64,000 nt of DNA from Lactobacillus sp. ESL0684 (GTDB lineage: Bacteria > Bacillota > Bacilli > Lactobacillales > Lactobacillaceae), in the NCBI RefSeq assembly GCF_029392675.1, contig NZ_CP113941.1, positions 1,469,001 through 1,533,000 on the forward strand, given 5' to 3'. Below are positions 1-9,743 of this stretch, in pieces. Under the pieces are notes generated by a model. That model had not been told where the DNA came from. It searched no databases and saw nothing but the letters and a program-made list of their open reading frames with translations. Position 1 is the first letter of the stretch, and each line of letters opens with the position of its first letter. The position numbers and the translations under genes are program-made.

Positions 1-16
1 TGAGGAGGCAAATCAA

Positions 17-397
17 ATGCTAAAAGAATTTAAAGAGTTTATCAAACGCGGTAATGTCATGGATTTAGCCGTCGGGGTAATTATTGGTGGTGCCTTTACC
101 GACATTGTTAATTCATTGGTAAAAAATCTAATTAATCCATTGCTTGGATTATTTGTCGGCAAAATCGATCTTTCTAATCTAACTCTCAAGATCGGAGCAG
201 CAACTTTTAAATACGGTGAGTTCATTAACACCATAATCAACTTTTTGATCATTGCTTTTATCGTTTTCTTACTAGTTAAAGCAATGAATAAGATAACTAA
301 TAGTGAAAAAGAGCAAAGTGAGCAAAAGCCACCTGAACCTACTGCTGAAGATTACTTGAAACAAATTCGTGATCTATTACAAGAAAAACACAATTAA
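17..397 (+). CDS. mscL: Large-conductance mechanosensitive channel MscL
   Basis: This gene encodes the 126-residue MscL channel, which opens in the cell membrane under extreme tension and releases solutes on hypo-osmotic shock. The N-terminal amphipathic helix (LKEFKEFIKRGNVMDLAVGV) is the family hallmark. TM1 covers about residues 14-40, a short extracellular loop follows, TM2 covers about 70-90, and a charged C-terminal bundle helix ends the protein. Length is normal for Firmicutes. A strong AGGAGG lies 8 nt before the ATG. The gene is monocistronic as far as the window shows and converges on trxA, sharing a terminator hairpin with it. Assignment is essentially certain. Confidence 0.97.
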   Translation: MLKEFKEFIKRGNVMDLAVGVIIGGAFTDIVNSLVKNLINPLLGLFVGKIDLSNLTLKIGAATFKYGEFINTIINFLIIAFIVFLLVKAMNKITNSEKEQSEQKPPEPTAEDYLKQIRDLLQEKHN

Positions 398-400
398 AAA

Positions 401-428
401 ACTTCCTGCATTGCAGGAAGTTTTTTAG
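401..428. terminator. Bidirectional terminator between mscL and trxA
   Basis: An 8-bp stem (CTTCCTGC / GCAGGAAG, 3-nt loop) is flanked by an A run on one side and a T run on the other. It can therefore end both convergent genes. Confidence 0.9.
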
Positions 429-736
429 TCTGTATACTGATTCAAAATCTGATCAAGCTTGGCCTTAGGTGTATAACCAGTTAATCGATCAACAACTTCG
501 CCATCTTTTTTAATGATTAATGTTGGAATAGCCATAATTCCTAAAGAACTTGGTGTTTCCTTATTTTGGTCAACATCCATCTTCGTAAACTTAACGTCTT
601 GGCGTTCCTCAGCCAATTCATCAATTACTGGTGACTGCATTTTACAAGGACCACACCATGTAGCCCAAAAGTCAGTTAAGACCACCCCAGTTTTAGTTTC
701 ATCTTCAAAATTTTGATCTGTAATTTCATCAACCAT
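425..736 (-). CDS. trxA: Thioredoxin
   Basis: Thioredoxin of 103 residues, a cytoplasmic dithiol-disulfide reductant used by reductases and peroxidases. The active site WCGPC is at residues 27-31 and the cis-proline segment (MAIPT) is near residue 73. The frame is open to 769, but the ATG at 736 is preceded by GGAGG with normal spacing and starts where thioredoxins usually start (MVDEITDQNF), so the shorter form is chosen. It lies downstream of mutS2 in the same direction, about 80 bp away, an arrangement common in lactobacilli. Confidence 0.97.
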   Translation of the reverse strand: MVDEITDQNFEDETKTGVVLTDFWATWCGPCKMQSPVIDELAEERQDVKFTKMDVDQNKETPSSLGIMAIPTLIIKKDGEVVDRLTGYTPKAKLDQILNQYTD

Positions 737-814
737 GAAGTCTACCTCCAAACAAATCTTTAGTTCCAATTGTTATCTTCAGTATAGCAAGCCTACTTAC
801 TTTTTACAAGTAGT

Positions 815-3166
815 TTACTTCAAGTGCACGATTGTTGCACCATTGCCGCCTTCGTTTGCCGGAGCATAATTATAACTGTCAACATGTTGATTGCTGGCTA
901 GATATTGCCAAACTCCCTTACGGATCGCCCCTGTACCAATACCGTGAATAATTGTTACTACATCTAATCCTGCTAATAATACGGAGTCAAAATAGCGATC
1001 CAAGTTAGTCATTGCTTCTTCATAACGCTGTCCGCGCAAATCTAGCTCTGAACTAGCGTTAGCTCTTCGCATACTACTAGTTGCCCGAACAATATGTTTA
1101 GCTTTAGGCTTAGTAGCAGCAATCCGTTCAACATCCTGATCGCTAACTTTCACCTTCATAATTCCCAATTGCACCTCATATTGATGCTCAGATAATTTTT
1201 TAGAAATCGTACCGACTTGTCCATACGATAAAACTTTAACGCGATCACCTACATTAACATGATGGCGTCTTTTTTCGCGCTGTAAGACCTTGTTTTGCGC
1301 TAAATTTTCGTTCTGCTTAGCAAGTTGATTTAACTCACCTTTAGCAGAAATAACTTCATTTTCTTTCAAATTACCCGGCTGTTGCTCAAGCTTGGCAATG
1401 ATTTTATCAGCTTTTTTGCGCTTTTTAGCTACAATTTCACTAGCGCGTTCTTGAGCAAAATCAAGTTGTTTTTGCACTCGCTGATTATACCAATCAAGGG
1501 CCTGCTGCAATTTTTGCTCAAGCTTCTGACTACGATCAAGGCTAGTTTGCAAATGATTGCGAGCATCAGTGGCTTGTTGCGTCTGCTGGTTAAGCCGTTC
1601 AATCATAGTATTAATTTCCGTGTTTTCCTCGGACATTAATCCTTCGGCACCCTTAACTACATCCTCGCGCATTCCTAAGCGACGGGCAATGGCAAAGGCA
1701 TTACTGTGTCCTGGAATCCCAATTTGTAAACGATAAGTCGGCGACAAAGTTTTCAAATCAAATTCCATTGAGGCATTGGTAGTTTTAGGACGATTATAGC
1801 CATAGAGTTTTAATTCTGGATAATGCGTAGTAACCATAATCTTAGCTTGTTTTTTACGCAAAAAATCCAAGATACTAATTGCCAGGCTGGCCCCTTCTTC
1901 GGGGTCAGTTCCGGCACCAATTTCATCGATTAGCACCAAAGTCTGATCATCAACATGTTTCATAATTTGGATAATGTCATTAATATGTGAAGAAAAAGTA
2001 CTTAAGGATTGCTCAATCGATTGTTCATCACCAATATCCGCGGCAATTTCCTGATAAACTCCGACCACGCTACCCTCTTGAGCTGGAATAAATAAACCAG
2101 CTTGCGCCATAAGCTGCAAAATACCGACTGTTTTGAGCGTAATCGTTTTACCACCAGTATTCGGTCCAGTAATTAAAACAGTATCAAATTCTCCACCAAG
2201 CCGAATATCATTCGGAACTACCTTATCTTGATCAATTAATGGGTGCCGAGCTTGCAATAGATTAATCGTCTGATCAGTGGAGAGTTTAGGTTCCGTTGCC
2301 TGCATTTGTTTAGCTAGTTGTGCTTTTGCTTGCAAAAAGTCCAGTTCTGTTAGTCCATCCGCAATCTCGTCAATTGCATCAACTTCCTCACGCGCTAAAT
2401 CAGACAAATTACGTAAAATGCGCTGAATTTCTTGTCTTTGTTCTGCTAATAAATTTTGCTGACGATTGTTTAGGTTTAAAACCGCACCAGGTTCAATAAA
2501 CAAAGTTTGGCCGCTGGCACTTTGGTCGTGTACGACCCCACCAAACTTACCGCGATATTCCTGTTTAACTGGAATAACATAACGTTCATCCCGAATAGTT
2601 ACAATCTGTTCAGATAAATATTTGCTAGTATTGCCCTTAATGTACTCATCCATTCGGGCCTTAATCTCTGCATCATTGCTTTTTAGGGCATGACGCAAAC
2701 TGGCTAAGTTACTTGAAGCTGTATCAAGTACCGTACCATCATAATCAAGTGATTTTTTTAACTCATTTAGCAAAACCACCGGGACAGCTAATTTTGCCAA
2801 AATATCAGCAATTGCCGTTAAATCCAATTGTTCTGGATCAATATCTTCTAAAAAGCCATTAATATCATTGGCCAAAACCAAGATTAATAAGATATTACCT
2901 AATTCTTCTGCATTCAGATTAGCCTTAATACGCAATCGTTTGGTGCTTGGTTCTACCGCCGCAAAATCTGTTAGTGGTAATTGGCCTTTAATGCGCAATA
3001 AGTTGACCATTGCGAGAGTTTGCCGCAAAGTTAGCTCAACTTGGGCAAAATCACCGCTAGGTTTCAATTGACCAGCACGCTTTTTAGCTGACAAGGTAAT
3101 TGCTAATTGCTTAAGTTGCTCGGTAATTTTATCAAATTCTAGAGTTTCTAGTATTTTAGTATTCAT
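815..3166 (-). CDS. mutS2: Endonuclease MutS2
   Basis: MutS2 family ATPase/endonuclease of 783 residues. The family is implicated in suppressing recombination and, in Bacillus, in rescuing collided ribosomes. The sequence shows an N-terminal core/lever region, a Walker A motif GPNTGGKT near residue 333, a Walker B region (VLIDEIGAGTDPEEG) near 410, a long Gln/Lys-rich coiled-coil clamp (about 510-630), and a C-terminal Smr nuclease domain with LDLRG near 710 and HGIGTG near 742. There is no N-terminal mismatch-recognition domain, which separates it from MutS. The ATG at 3166 has only a weak purine-rich ribosome site. A terminator separates it from the upstream alaS operon. Confidence 0.97.
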   Translation of the reverse strand: MNTKILETLEFDKITEQLKQLAITLSAKKRAGQLKPSGDFAQVELTLRQTLAMVNLLRIKGQLPLTDFAAVEPSTKRLRIKANLNAEELGNILLILVLANDINGFLEDIDPEQLDLTAIADILAKLAVPVVLLNELKKSLDYDGTVLDTASSNLASLRHALKSNDAEIKARMDEYIKGNTSKYLSEQIVTIRDERYVIPVKQEYRGKFGGVVHDQSASGQTLFIEPGAVLNLNNRQQNLLAEQRQEIQRILRNLSDLAREEVDAIDEIADGLTELDFLQAKAQLAKQMQATEPKLSTDQTINLLQARHPLIDQDKVVPNDIRLGGEFDTVLITGPNTGGKTITLKTVGILQLMAQAGLFIPAQEGSVVGVYQEIAADIGDEQSIEQSLSTFSSHINDIIQIMKHVDDQTLVLIDEIGAGTDPEEGASLAISILDFLRKKQAKIMVTTHYPELKLYGYNRPKTTNASMEFDLKTLSPTYRLQIGIPGHSNAFAIARRLGMREDVVKGAEGLMSEENTEINTMIERLNQQTQQATDARNHLQTSLDRSQKLEQKLQQALDWYNQRVQKQLDFAQERASEIVAKKRKKADKIIAKLEQQPGNLKENEVISAKGELNQLAKQNENLAQNKVLQREKRRHHVNVGDRVKVLSYGQVGTISKKLSEHQYEVQLGIMKVKVSDQDVERIAATKPKAKHIVRATSSMRRANASSELDLRGQRYEEAMTNLDRYFDSVLLAGLDVVTIIHGIGTGAIRKGVWQYLASNQHVDSYNYAPANEGGNGATIVHLK

Positions 3167-3190
3167 TCGTTAACTTTTTCTCTTTTAAGT

Positions 3191-3220
3191 AAAAAGGACT
3201 GGCATTGCCAGTCCTTTATT
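3191..3220 (-). terminator. Terminator after the alaS-ireB-ruvX-DUF1292 operon
   Basis: An 11-bp stem built on GGACTGGC / GCCAGTCC with flanking AAA/TTT and a 3-nt loop. Read on the minus strand it ends in a T run. It sits between the DUF1292 stop codon and mutS2. Confidence 0.9.
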
Positions 3221-3221
3221 T

Positions 3222-3527
3222 TTATTCACCACTTAAACGGTCATCATCCAAGAAGGTGTTAAGTACCCCCTGCACCATGTCCCATTCTTCATCCGATTCA
3301 ATTTCATGTAAATCGTTACTGGTTACGTCACCTGCATCATCTGCATCATAACTAAACGCTTGAACTTCTACTTCTTCATCATCGCCGACTGCAGCTGGAT
3401 AAAGCAAGATATAGGACTTATCATAGTCGTCAGCATGAAATGTAAATAATATTTCAAATAATTCTTCATTACCCTTATCATCAACTAAGGTAATTTGCCG
3501 GTCATCGCCGTGCACTTCTTGTGTCAT
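3222..3527 (-). CDS. yrzB: DUF1292 (YrzB-like) acidic protein
   Basis: A 101-residue, very acidic cytoplasmic protein of the DUF1292 family. The biochemical role of the family is unknown. It shows the usual family layout: an N-terminal beta strand region (ITLVDDKGNEELFEILFTF), a YILLYPA segment, and an acidic tail rich in Asp/Glu. It is the last gene of the alaS-ireB-ruvX operon and starts one base after the ruvX stop region, so it is probably translationally coupled. The conserved position behind ruvX in Firmicutes supports the call. No catalytic residues are evident. Confidence 0.93.
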   Translation of the reverse strand: MTQEVHGDDRQITLVDDKGNEELFEILFTFHADDYDKSYILLYPAAVGDDEEVEVQAFSYDADDAGDVTSNDLHEIESDEEWDMVQGVLNTFLDDDRLSGE

Positions 3528-3528
3528 A

Positions 3529-3957
3529 TTAATCCTTTCGGTGTAAGTCTAAATAATTTTGCAAAATTAAAACAGCTGCCATCTGGTCAACTACTGCTTT
3601 ACGCTTATGCCGGTCATGTATTCCCGCTTCCTCAATTAAGACACGCTGTGACTCAATTGTAGTTAAGCGTTCATCAGAATAATAAACTGGTAAAGCAAAT
3701 TTGTCTTGCAGACGTTTTCCATAAGCTTTACTGCGCTGAGCAGAAACTCCAGATGAACCATCCATATTATGTGGCAAGCCTAATACAAAACCAGTTGGTT
3801 CAAACTTGCGTACTAATTTTTTTAAAGGACGCATCCCAAAGTTATATTTTGACTCATCAATTGGAATCGTTTCTACCTTTTGGGCAGTTATCCCCAATTC
3901 ATCGCTAACAGCTACGCCAATCGTTTTTGACCCAACATCTAAACCAAGCAACCTCAT
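3529..3957 (-). CDS. ruvX: RuvX/YqgF Holliday-junction resolvase-like nuclease
   Basis: A 142-residue RNase H-fold protein of the YqgF/RuvX family, linked to 16S rRNA 5' end processing and proposed as a Holliday-junction resolvase. Acidic residues typical of the fold are visible: Asp in LLGLDVGSKTIGVA near residue 7, the DERLTT motif near 96, and Asp in AVVDQMAA near 125. Its ATG overlaps the ireB stop codon by one base (TAATG), indicating translational coupling. Length is normal. Confidence 0.96.
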   Translation of the reverse strand: MRLLGLDVGSKTIGVAVSDELGITAQKVETIPIDESKYNFGMRPLKKLVRKFEPTGFVLGLPHNMDGSSGVSAQRSKAYGKRLQDKFALPVYYSDERLTTIESQRVLIEEAGIHDRHKRKAVVDQMAAVLILQNYLDLHRKD

Positions 3958-4214
3958 TACTTATCTTTACCCAGATAGCCCTTAACTAGTTCTTCAATAA
4001 TTTCATCACGTTCGTGTTTCAAAATTAAATTGCGAGCATCATTATGCCGTGGAATATAAGCTGGGTCACCAGACAACAAATAGCCAACAATCTGGTTAAT
4101 CGGATTATATCCCTTTTCTTCAAGTGCATTATAGACATCTTGCAGAGTGTCATAAACATTCTTGCCTTTATTTTTATTGAAGTCAAAATGCATAGTCTTG
4201 TCTAGTGAACTCAT
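3957..4214 (-). CDS. ireB: IreB family regulatory phosphoprotein
   Basis: An 85-residue protein of the IreB (formerly DUF965/YrzL) family. In Enterococcus, IreB is a phosphorylation target of the Ser/Thr kinase IreK and acts in cell-envelope stress and cephalosporin resistance. The sequence has the conserved core MHFDF near the start, followed by [19 protein letters not shown] and [19 protein letters not shown]. An ATG at 4220 abuts the Shine-Dalgarno sequence directly. The ATG at 4214 has proper spacing from AGGAGGA and gives the usual family length, so it is preferred. It lies between alaS and ruvX. Confidence 0.95.
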   Translation of the reverse strand: MSSLDKTMHFDFNKNKGKNVYDTLQDVYNALEEKGYNPINQIVGYLLSGDPAYIPRHNDARNLILKHERDEIIEELVKGYLGKDK

Positions 4215-4266
4215 AATCATTCCTCCTAGCATAATTTTACTTTAAAAACTAGATAAACTCAATCAA

Positions 4267-6906
4267 TTAATTTTTAGAAATCATTGCAACTACTGTCTTA
4301 ATTGCCTCAGCAAGTCCCGCTGGATTTTTACCACCAGCTTGTGCCATATCAGGACGACCACCGCCGCCACCACCAAATAATGGTGCGGCTTGCTTAATTA
4401 AATCCCCTGCTTTCAGACCTTGATCTAAAGCCTTTTGTCCAAGGCTAATAATCATGTTAGCTTTACCATCACTAGCAGCTCCCAAAACTAAAACATCTGA
4501 TTTTGGCTCTTTCTTCCAACTGTCAGACAATTCACGTAAATCTTTCATTCCTTTAACATTAGCTTTTTGAGCAATTACTGTTAAATCACCGGCTTGTTCA
4601 ACGTGATCAAAGATTTCACCCGCTTTAGCTTGATTAATCTGTAAATTCAAAGCGCCAATCTTGGTCTGACTATCATGCAAGTCTTTTTCTAAACTTTGAA
4701 CTTTATCAATGATATTTTCTGGTTTAGTAGATTTTACTTCAGATTGAATATTATCAAGCAATTCTGAACGATGAGTCAAATATTCGTAAGCCTTCTTGGA
4801 AGTGACAGCTTCTATACGACGAGTTCCAGCACCGTTAGCATATTCTGCCGTAATCTTAAAAATACCGATTTGGCTGGTATTATCAACATGTGTACCACCA
4901 CAAAATTCAGTTGAAAAATCTCCCATTTGAACAACTCGAACTTTATCACCATATTTATTATCAAATAGTGCTAAAGCCCCCATTGCCTTGCCGTCTTCAG
5001 GATCGGTAATCGTGGTTTCAACGTTTAAAGCAGCCCAAATCTTCTCATTAACCAGTTTTTCAACTGCCGATACTTCTTTAGGCGTCATCGGATCAACCAC
5101 GGTAAAGTCGAACCGTAAAAAGTCAGGCTCAACTAAACTACCAGCTTGGTGAGTATGTTCACCTAGAACACTACGCAATGCCGAATGCAATAAGTGCGTT
5201 GCCGAGTGTGAATGGCGTAACCCTTCTCTACGACCACGATCAATCTTTAAAACGTATTCCTCATTCTTTTTAAGTGGAAGAATTACTTGCACAAAGTGCA
5301 GATTTTGGTCATTAGGAGCATGTTGCACATCGGTTACTTGCGCTACCAGTTCGCCTGCCTGATTATAAATATTACCATGATCTGCCACCTGACCACCGCG
5401 TTCTGCATAAAATGGGGTCTTATCAAAAATCAAGGTGGCATTATCGTCACTCGTTTCATCAACTAATTGATCGTTTGCAATAATATCAATTAATTTAGCA
5501 TGTTTTTCTTCATAAACACCATATTCAAATTCTGACTTGTCCTTAATCCCCATTAAAGTCTCATTTTGTGAGCCCATCGATTGCAAGTTACCGCGAGCTT
5601 CACGAGCACGATCTTTTTGGGCTTGCATCTCAGTGTCAAAGCCCTGTTTATCAACTCTTAGACCAGCATCCTCAGCAGCTTCAACTGTCAATTCATAAGG
5701 AAAACCATAGGTATCAAACAATTTAAAGGCATCTTTACCAGTAATTGTTTGGTTGTCACTTGCTTTGGCCTTTTCAATTAAATCATCTAGCAATGCCAAC
5801 CCTGATTCCAAAGTTTCTTGGAATCTTTCTTCTTCATTCTTAATTACTTTGGCAATGAAATCCTGTTGCTCAGTGATTTCTGGATAATGACTAGCCATAA
5901 TTTGCCCAACAACTGGTACTAATTTATAAAGAAATGCTCCCTTAATGCCTAGATGCTGACCATTTACATCAGCCCGACGAATCAAACGCCGCAAAACATA
6001 GCCACGACCAGTATTTGAAGGTAGCGCACCATCACCGATTGCAAAACTAACCGTCCGCACATGATCGGCAATAATCTTAAACGAGGTCGTATCAGCTTTA
6101 TTTTCACCATATTTTTTGTTTGCTGACATTTTTTCAGTGGCGTGAATAATCGGCAAAAACAAATCAGTTTCAAAATTAGTTGGCGCATCTTGCAAGATTG
6201 ATAATACTCGTTCTAATCCCATTCCCGTATCAATATTCTTATGCGGTTGATCAACATATTCACCATTAGCTAAATGATTAAATTGAGAGAAAACTATATT
6301 CCAAATTTCAAGATAACGGGCATTTTCACCACCAGGGAAGTTTTCTGGATCATCTTCGGCTACATCGTTATTTTCTTGACCACGATCATAAAAAATTTCT
6401 GAATCCGGACCACAAGGACCCTCACCAATATCCCAGAAATTTTCTTCTAGTTTAACAATATGGTCTTCAGGCATCCCCACTTTTTTCCAAATCTTTTGGG
6501 TTTCTGTATCCTTAGGATAAACCGTGCAGTATAGCTTACTTTGATCAAGATCAAGCCATTTCGGACTAGTTAAAAATTCCCAAGCCCATGCAATTGCATC
6601 TTCCTTAAAGTAGTCACCAACTGAAAAATTACCTAGCATTTCAAATAAGGTTTGATGACGAGCAGTTTTACCAACATTTTCAATATCATTAGTCCGAATC
6701 GACTTTTGCGAACTAGTAATACGTGGATTTTCAGGAACAACTGAACCATCAAAATACTTCTTCATTGTCGCTACACCAGAATTTATCCACAACAGCGTTG
6801 GATCATCCTGTGGAATCAGCGATTGGCTCGGTGAAATCGTATGTCCGTGCTGTTTAAAGAAGTCTAAAAACAATTGTCTAAATTCAGAACTAGTTAGTTT
6901 CTTCAT
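4267..6906 (-). CDS. alaS: Alanyl-tRNA synthetase
   Basis: Full-length AlaRS (879 residues), which charges tRNA-Ala and edits mischarged Ser/Gly. The class II catalytic domain is N-terminal (FLDFFKQHGHT, then NSGVATMKKYFDG). The editing domain has HSHSATHLLH near residue 570 and the zinc-binding CGGTH near 669. The C-terminal C-Ala/DHHA1 domain has the glycine-rich FGGGGGGRPDMAQAGG motif. The ATG at 6906 follows GGAG at normal spacing. An alanine-type T-box leader lies directly upstream, so expression should respond to uncharged tRNA-Ala. It is the first gene of the operon with ireB, ruvX and DUF1292. Confidence 0.98.
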   Translation of the reverse strand: MKKLTSSEFRQLFLDFFKQHGHTISPSQSLIPQDDPTLLWINSGVATMKKYFDGSVVPENPRITSSQKSIRTNDIENVGKTARHQTLFEMLGNFSVGDYFKEDAIAWAWEFLTSPKWLDLDQSKLYCTVYPKDTETQKIWKKVGMPEDHIVKLEENFWDIGEGPCGPDSEIFYDRGQENNDVAEDDPENFPGGENARYLEIWNIVFSQFNHLANGEYVDQPHKNIDTGMGLERVLSILQDAPTNFETDLFLPIIHATEKMSANKKYGENKADTTSFKIIADHVRTVSFAIGDGALPSNTGRGYVLRRLIRRADVNGQHLGIKGAFLYKLVPVVGQIMASHYPEITEQQDFIAKVIKNEEERFQETLESGLALLDDLIEKAKASDNQTITGKDAFKLFDTYGFPYELTVEAAEDAGLRVDKQGFDTEMQAQKDRAREARGNLQSMGSQNETLMGIKDKSEFEYGVYEEKHAKLIDIIANDQLVDETSDDNATLIFDKTPFYAERGGQVADHGNIYNQAGELVAQVTDVQHAPNDQNLHFVQVILPLKKNEEYVLKIDRGRREGLRHSHSATHLLHSALRSVLGEHTHQAGSLVEPDFLRFDFTVVDPMTPKEVSAVEKLVNEKIWAALNVETTITDPEDGKAMGALALFDNKYGDKVRVVQMGDFSTEFCGGTHVDNTSQIGIFKITAEYANGAGTRRIEAVTSKKAYEYLTHRSELLDNIQSEVKSTKPENIIDKVQSLEKDLHDSQTKIGALNLQINQAKAGEIFDHVEQAGDLTVIAQKANVKGMKDLRELSDSWKKEPKSDVLVLGAASDGKANMIISLGQKALDQGLKAGDLIKQAAPLFGGGGGGRPDMAQAGGKNPAGLAEAIKTVVAMISKN

Positions 6907-6929
6907 TATTTTTCTCCTTTTTTGTTAAA

Positions 6930-7105
6930 TAAAAAAGCACTGTTAAGCAAATTTGAGGACGCTACGACACGCGGTACCACCTCAATTGCAACAATGCTTG
7001 TTACCTCTTGATTATCTTAATTAGTGCTAAGGAGCATCTTTTAATTAGTAGTAGAACTTTCTCAGCATAAGGTTCCTCTCTTTGAACTACTTCATTAAAA
7101 AACAT
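6930..7105 (-). promoter_or_regulatory. T-box riboswitch (tRNA-Ala) upstream of alaS
   Basis: On the minus strand the leader contains the T-box core GAGGTGGTACCGCG (6970-6983), which pairs with the tRNA acceptor end. It also has a long rho-independent terminator whose arms are AAGCATTGTT (6990-6999) and AACAGTGCTT (6935-6944), followed by TTTTTT. A stem I-like segment with an AGAGAG motif lies near 7080. A GCU at 7033-7035 (context GATGCTCC) is the likely specifier codon for alanine, fitting the alaS gene behind it. Specifier placement is inference from layout, not from a fold calculation. Confidence 0.93.
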
Positions 7106-7181
7106 ATCTTAATCAGAATTATTTTACTACTTACAGCATCCTTGTCAATGCTAAAAGCTACATAATTAAACCTTTTCAACA

Positions 7182-7778
7182 TTAATTATTGGCACTTTGA
7201 TCCACATCAAATAATCCCTGATAGGTAAACCGATCATTATCATAAGTAAAGCGCAGCACACAACAATTAGGCATATCAGTAATTTGCTTAGCAATTTCCT
7301 CAAAAGGCAGCCAAGCCGCTAAAAACATTAGAATTGCAGCACCATGACTCACAATTAAAACTCGCTGATGATCTGGCTTAGCCATGATCTTACTTATTGT
7401 CTGGTTGACACGCTCCATAACCTGCTTAGCAGATTCGCCACCATAATCCACAAAAAAATCTGCTTCAGCAGGATCTTTAAAATTAAACTTTGGTAATAAT
7501 CGCTCATCTTGAGCTTCAAATAAACCAAAGTCCCATTCTTTAAGTCCTTTCAATCTAGTATAAGGCTGCTTAGTCACCACTTCCAAGGTATCGCTAGCTC
7601 GCTCTTGAGTAGACGTGTAGGCGTGATCAAAAGTTACCCCTTGCTTTTGAAAAAACTGCCCCACTCTTTTGGCTTTAGCAATTCCGTCTTTAGTCAAGGG
7701 AGAATCCACGGCTCCCTGCACTAACTGCCTCTTATTAAAGATTGTTTCCCCATGGCGCATTAGATAAAGTTCTTGCAT
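7182..7778 (-). CDS. Histidine phosphatase family protein (phosphoglycerate mutase-like)
   Basis: A 198-residue member of the histidine phosphatase superfamily. The catalytic signature LMRHGETIFNK is at about residues 6-16, a second conserved segment (YTSTQERASDTLEV) is near 59, and the second catalytic histidine is in IVSHGAAI near 145. Such proteins include cofactor-dependent phosphoglycerate mutases and broad sugar-phosphate phosphatases. The true substrate cannot be told from sequence. It is the last gene of an apparent operon with nadE and two glycosyltransferases, 34 bp after nadE. Confidence 0.9.
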   Translation of the reverse strand: MQELYLMRHGETIFNKRQLVQGAVDSPLTKDGIAKAKRVGQFFQKQGVTFDHAYTSTQERASDTLEVVTKQPYTRLKGLKEWDFGLFEAQDERLLPKFNFKDPAEADFFVDYGGESAKQVMERVNQTISKIMAKPDHQRVLIVSHGAAILMFLAAWLPFEEIAKQITDMPNCCVLRFTYDNDRFTYQGLFDVDQSANN

Positions 7779-7812
7779 TCTTAACCCTTCTTAATCTAAA
7801 TACATATTTATG

Positions 7813-8640
7813 CTACTTATAAAAATCATCAAAAACCGTAATTGGCAAATGACGCTTGTGTTCACTTTTACGCCATAATGATTCTATCTTTTCCGCAGCA
7901 ACGCTTGCTACTTCCTTACCCTCTAAATAGTCATCAATCTCCTGATAGGTAACTCCCAGCGCCTGTTCGTCTGGTAAGGCTGGACGATTTTCTTCTAAAT
8001 CAGCAGTTGGCGCTTTTAAATAAAGCTGCTCAGGGCACCCTAATTCTTTTAGCAACTGCTTACCTTGGCGCTTATCTAAGCGAAATAACGGCGTTACATC
8101 AGCCGCACCATCGCCATATTTGGTATAAAAACCACTGAAATTTTCAGCTGCATGATCAGTCCCAACGACTGCACCCTGGTTGGCGCCTGCAATGGCGTAC
8201 TGCACAAGCATCCGTTCACGTGCCTTAAGATTACCCTTATTAAAGTCATTAATTGTTTGCCCAGCCGCACTCAGACTAGCAACAGCTGCATCAACTCCTG
8301 GCTTAATATTCACAATTAGGTCTTGATCAGGTCTTTGAAAAGCCACAGCATCAGCTGCATCTTGGGCATCAGCCTGCTCACCATATGGCAAACGCACTGC
8401 GATATATTGGTAAGTCTGATCACCAGTTTCTTTACGTAATTCTGCAATCGCCAGTTGGGTTAACTTACCAGCTAAAGTAGAATCCTGGCCACCAGAAATC
8501 CCCAAAACGTAAGTCTTTAATCCTAGATTAGCTAACAAATAGCCTTTTAAAAAGTCAATTGAACGCCGAATTTCTACTTGTGGATCAATTTTTGGTAGAA
8601 CATGTTCATAAGTAATAATCTCTTTTTGTAGTGGTCTCAT
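7813..8640 (-). CDS. nadE: NH3-dependent NAD+ synthetase
   Basis: A 275-residue NAD synthetase, which converts deamido-NAD+ to NAD+ using ATP and ammonia. The PP-loop [12 protein letters not shown] is at about residues 49-60. Other family segments visible are [13 protein letters not shown], the [10 protein letters not shown] region, and [21 protein letters not shown]. There is no glutaminase domain, so it depends on free ammonia. Its ATG overlaps the last base of the upstream GT4 gene, implying coupling. Together with pncB at 46.5-48.0 kb it completes nicotinate salvage apart from the adenylyltransferase step. Confidence 0.97.
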   Translation of the reverse strand: MRPLQKEIITYEHVLPKIDPQVEIRRSIDFLKGYLLANLGLKTYVLGISGGQDSTLAGKLTQLAIAELRKETGDQTYQYIAVRLPYGEQADAQDAADAVAFQRPDQDLIVNIKPGVDAAVASLSAAGQTINDFNKGNLKARERMLVQYAIAGANQGAVVGTDHAAENFSGFYTKYGDGAADVTPLFRLDKRQGKQLLKELGCPEQLYLKAPTADLEENRPALPDEQALGVTYQEIDDYLEGKEVASVAAEKIESLWRKSEHKRHLPITVFDDFYK

Positions 8641-9743
8641 TAACTATCCCTTTCAATCAATGTTTGATAAACCTGCATAATAGCAGTTAATTGCTTTTCT
8701 AATGAAAAATTGCTAGCAACATAACTCTTTTCAGTTTGGGCCATCTGAACAAGCTGTTTGGGCGGTGTTGCTATTGCCGCCTTAAGAGCAGCCGTAATTG
8801 AAGCAACATCACCAATTTGGGCAACAAACCCGTGCTTTTGATCAGGAATCATCATTTCAATATCACCAACGTTAGTTGATAATAATGGCAACAAATTATC
8901 ACTTGCTTCAAGTAAAACTAACGGAAAACTTTCAGAATATGAGGTTAAAACCGCTAAATTCATTCGCCGATATAAATTCTTCAATTGCTTCTGGGTCATA
9001 AAGCCTTGAAAAGTTACTTGTGGACCCAAAGATAGCTTTTGCGTTAGTTCCTTTAAACTAGCTAATTGAGAACCATCCCCAGCAATATATAAATGAACAT
9101 TGGCATTGTCTAATTGCTTAAGTGCCTTAAGCAATAATTCTTGTCCCTTAACTTTTTCGGCACGAGCCACATTAACGATATTAAAATGTTCATGGTCATA
9201 CTTAGCTGGAATTTCATCATCATTATGGAAAAAAATCCCGTTATAAATTACGTGAATTTTGGCAGCAGGAAGCTGCGCCTTTTTTATTAACAACTGGGCA
9301 AAGTTCTGAGTTACTGCAAAAATGCAATCTGCTTTTTTTAAAGCATGTAGATTTGCCTTAGTAAATAGCTTGCCCAAAATTCCACGACCAGCAAAATCTA
9401 AATATGGGTCTGAATGGACGGTTACACACCAAACAGCACTGATTCTGCGTTTAATTAGCGACAAAAATAAATTTGCTCGTGCGCCATGAGTATGCACGAT
9501 ATCATAATTGCCCTCATTAATAAAGTTGACTAGTTGCCGCAAACTAGTTAGTGCGTAACGACTATTAATCCCCAAAACTTGTACATTCAACTTAGCCTGC
9601 CGTGCTGCTTGCGCAACTGGGCCTTCAGCCAAACACAACAGAGTAAAATCCTGATCCTGCCTTTGTGCTTGCCTTAATAAATTGATGATGTGTGTTAAGC
9701 CACCACCCGATTCTAAACCAGCATTTACGTGTAACACTCTCAT
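8640..9743 (-). CDS. Glycosyltransferase family 4 protein
   Basis: A 367-residue GT-B fold glycosyltransferase of the GT4 type. The N-terminal acceptor half contains the glycine motif [13 protein letters not shown] near residue 11. The C-terminal half contains [18 protein letters not shown] and the donor-binding segment [15 protein letters not shown] near 265, carrying the typical E(x7)E spacing. It has no membrane segments and probably acts at the inner membrane face. It overlaps tagA by 4 bp and nadE by 1 bp. The neighbouring TagA-like enzyme suggests wall teichoic acid or another envelope glycan, but donor and acceptor are not known. Confidence 0.88.
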   Translation of the reverse strand: MRVLHVNAGLESGGGLTHIINLLRQAQRQDQDFTLLCLAEGPVAQAARQAKLNVQVLGINSRYALTSLRQLVNFINEGNYDIVHTHGARANLFLSLIKRRISAVWCVTVHSDPYLDFAGRGILGKLFTKANLHALKKADCIFAVTQNFAQLLIKKAQLPAAKIHVIYNGIFFHNDDEIPAKYDHEHFNIVNVARAEKVKGQELLLKALKQLDNANVHLYIAGDGSQLASLKELTQKLSLGPQVTFQGFMTQKQLKNLYRRMNLAVLTSYSESFPLVLLEASDNLLPLLSTNVGDIEMMIPDQKHGFVAQIGDVASITAALKAAIATPPKQLVQMAQTEKSYVASNFSLEKQLTAIMQVYQTLIERDS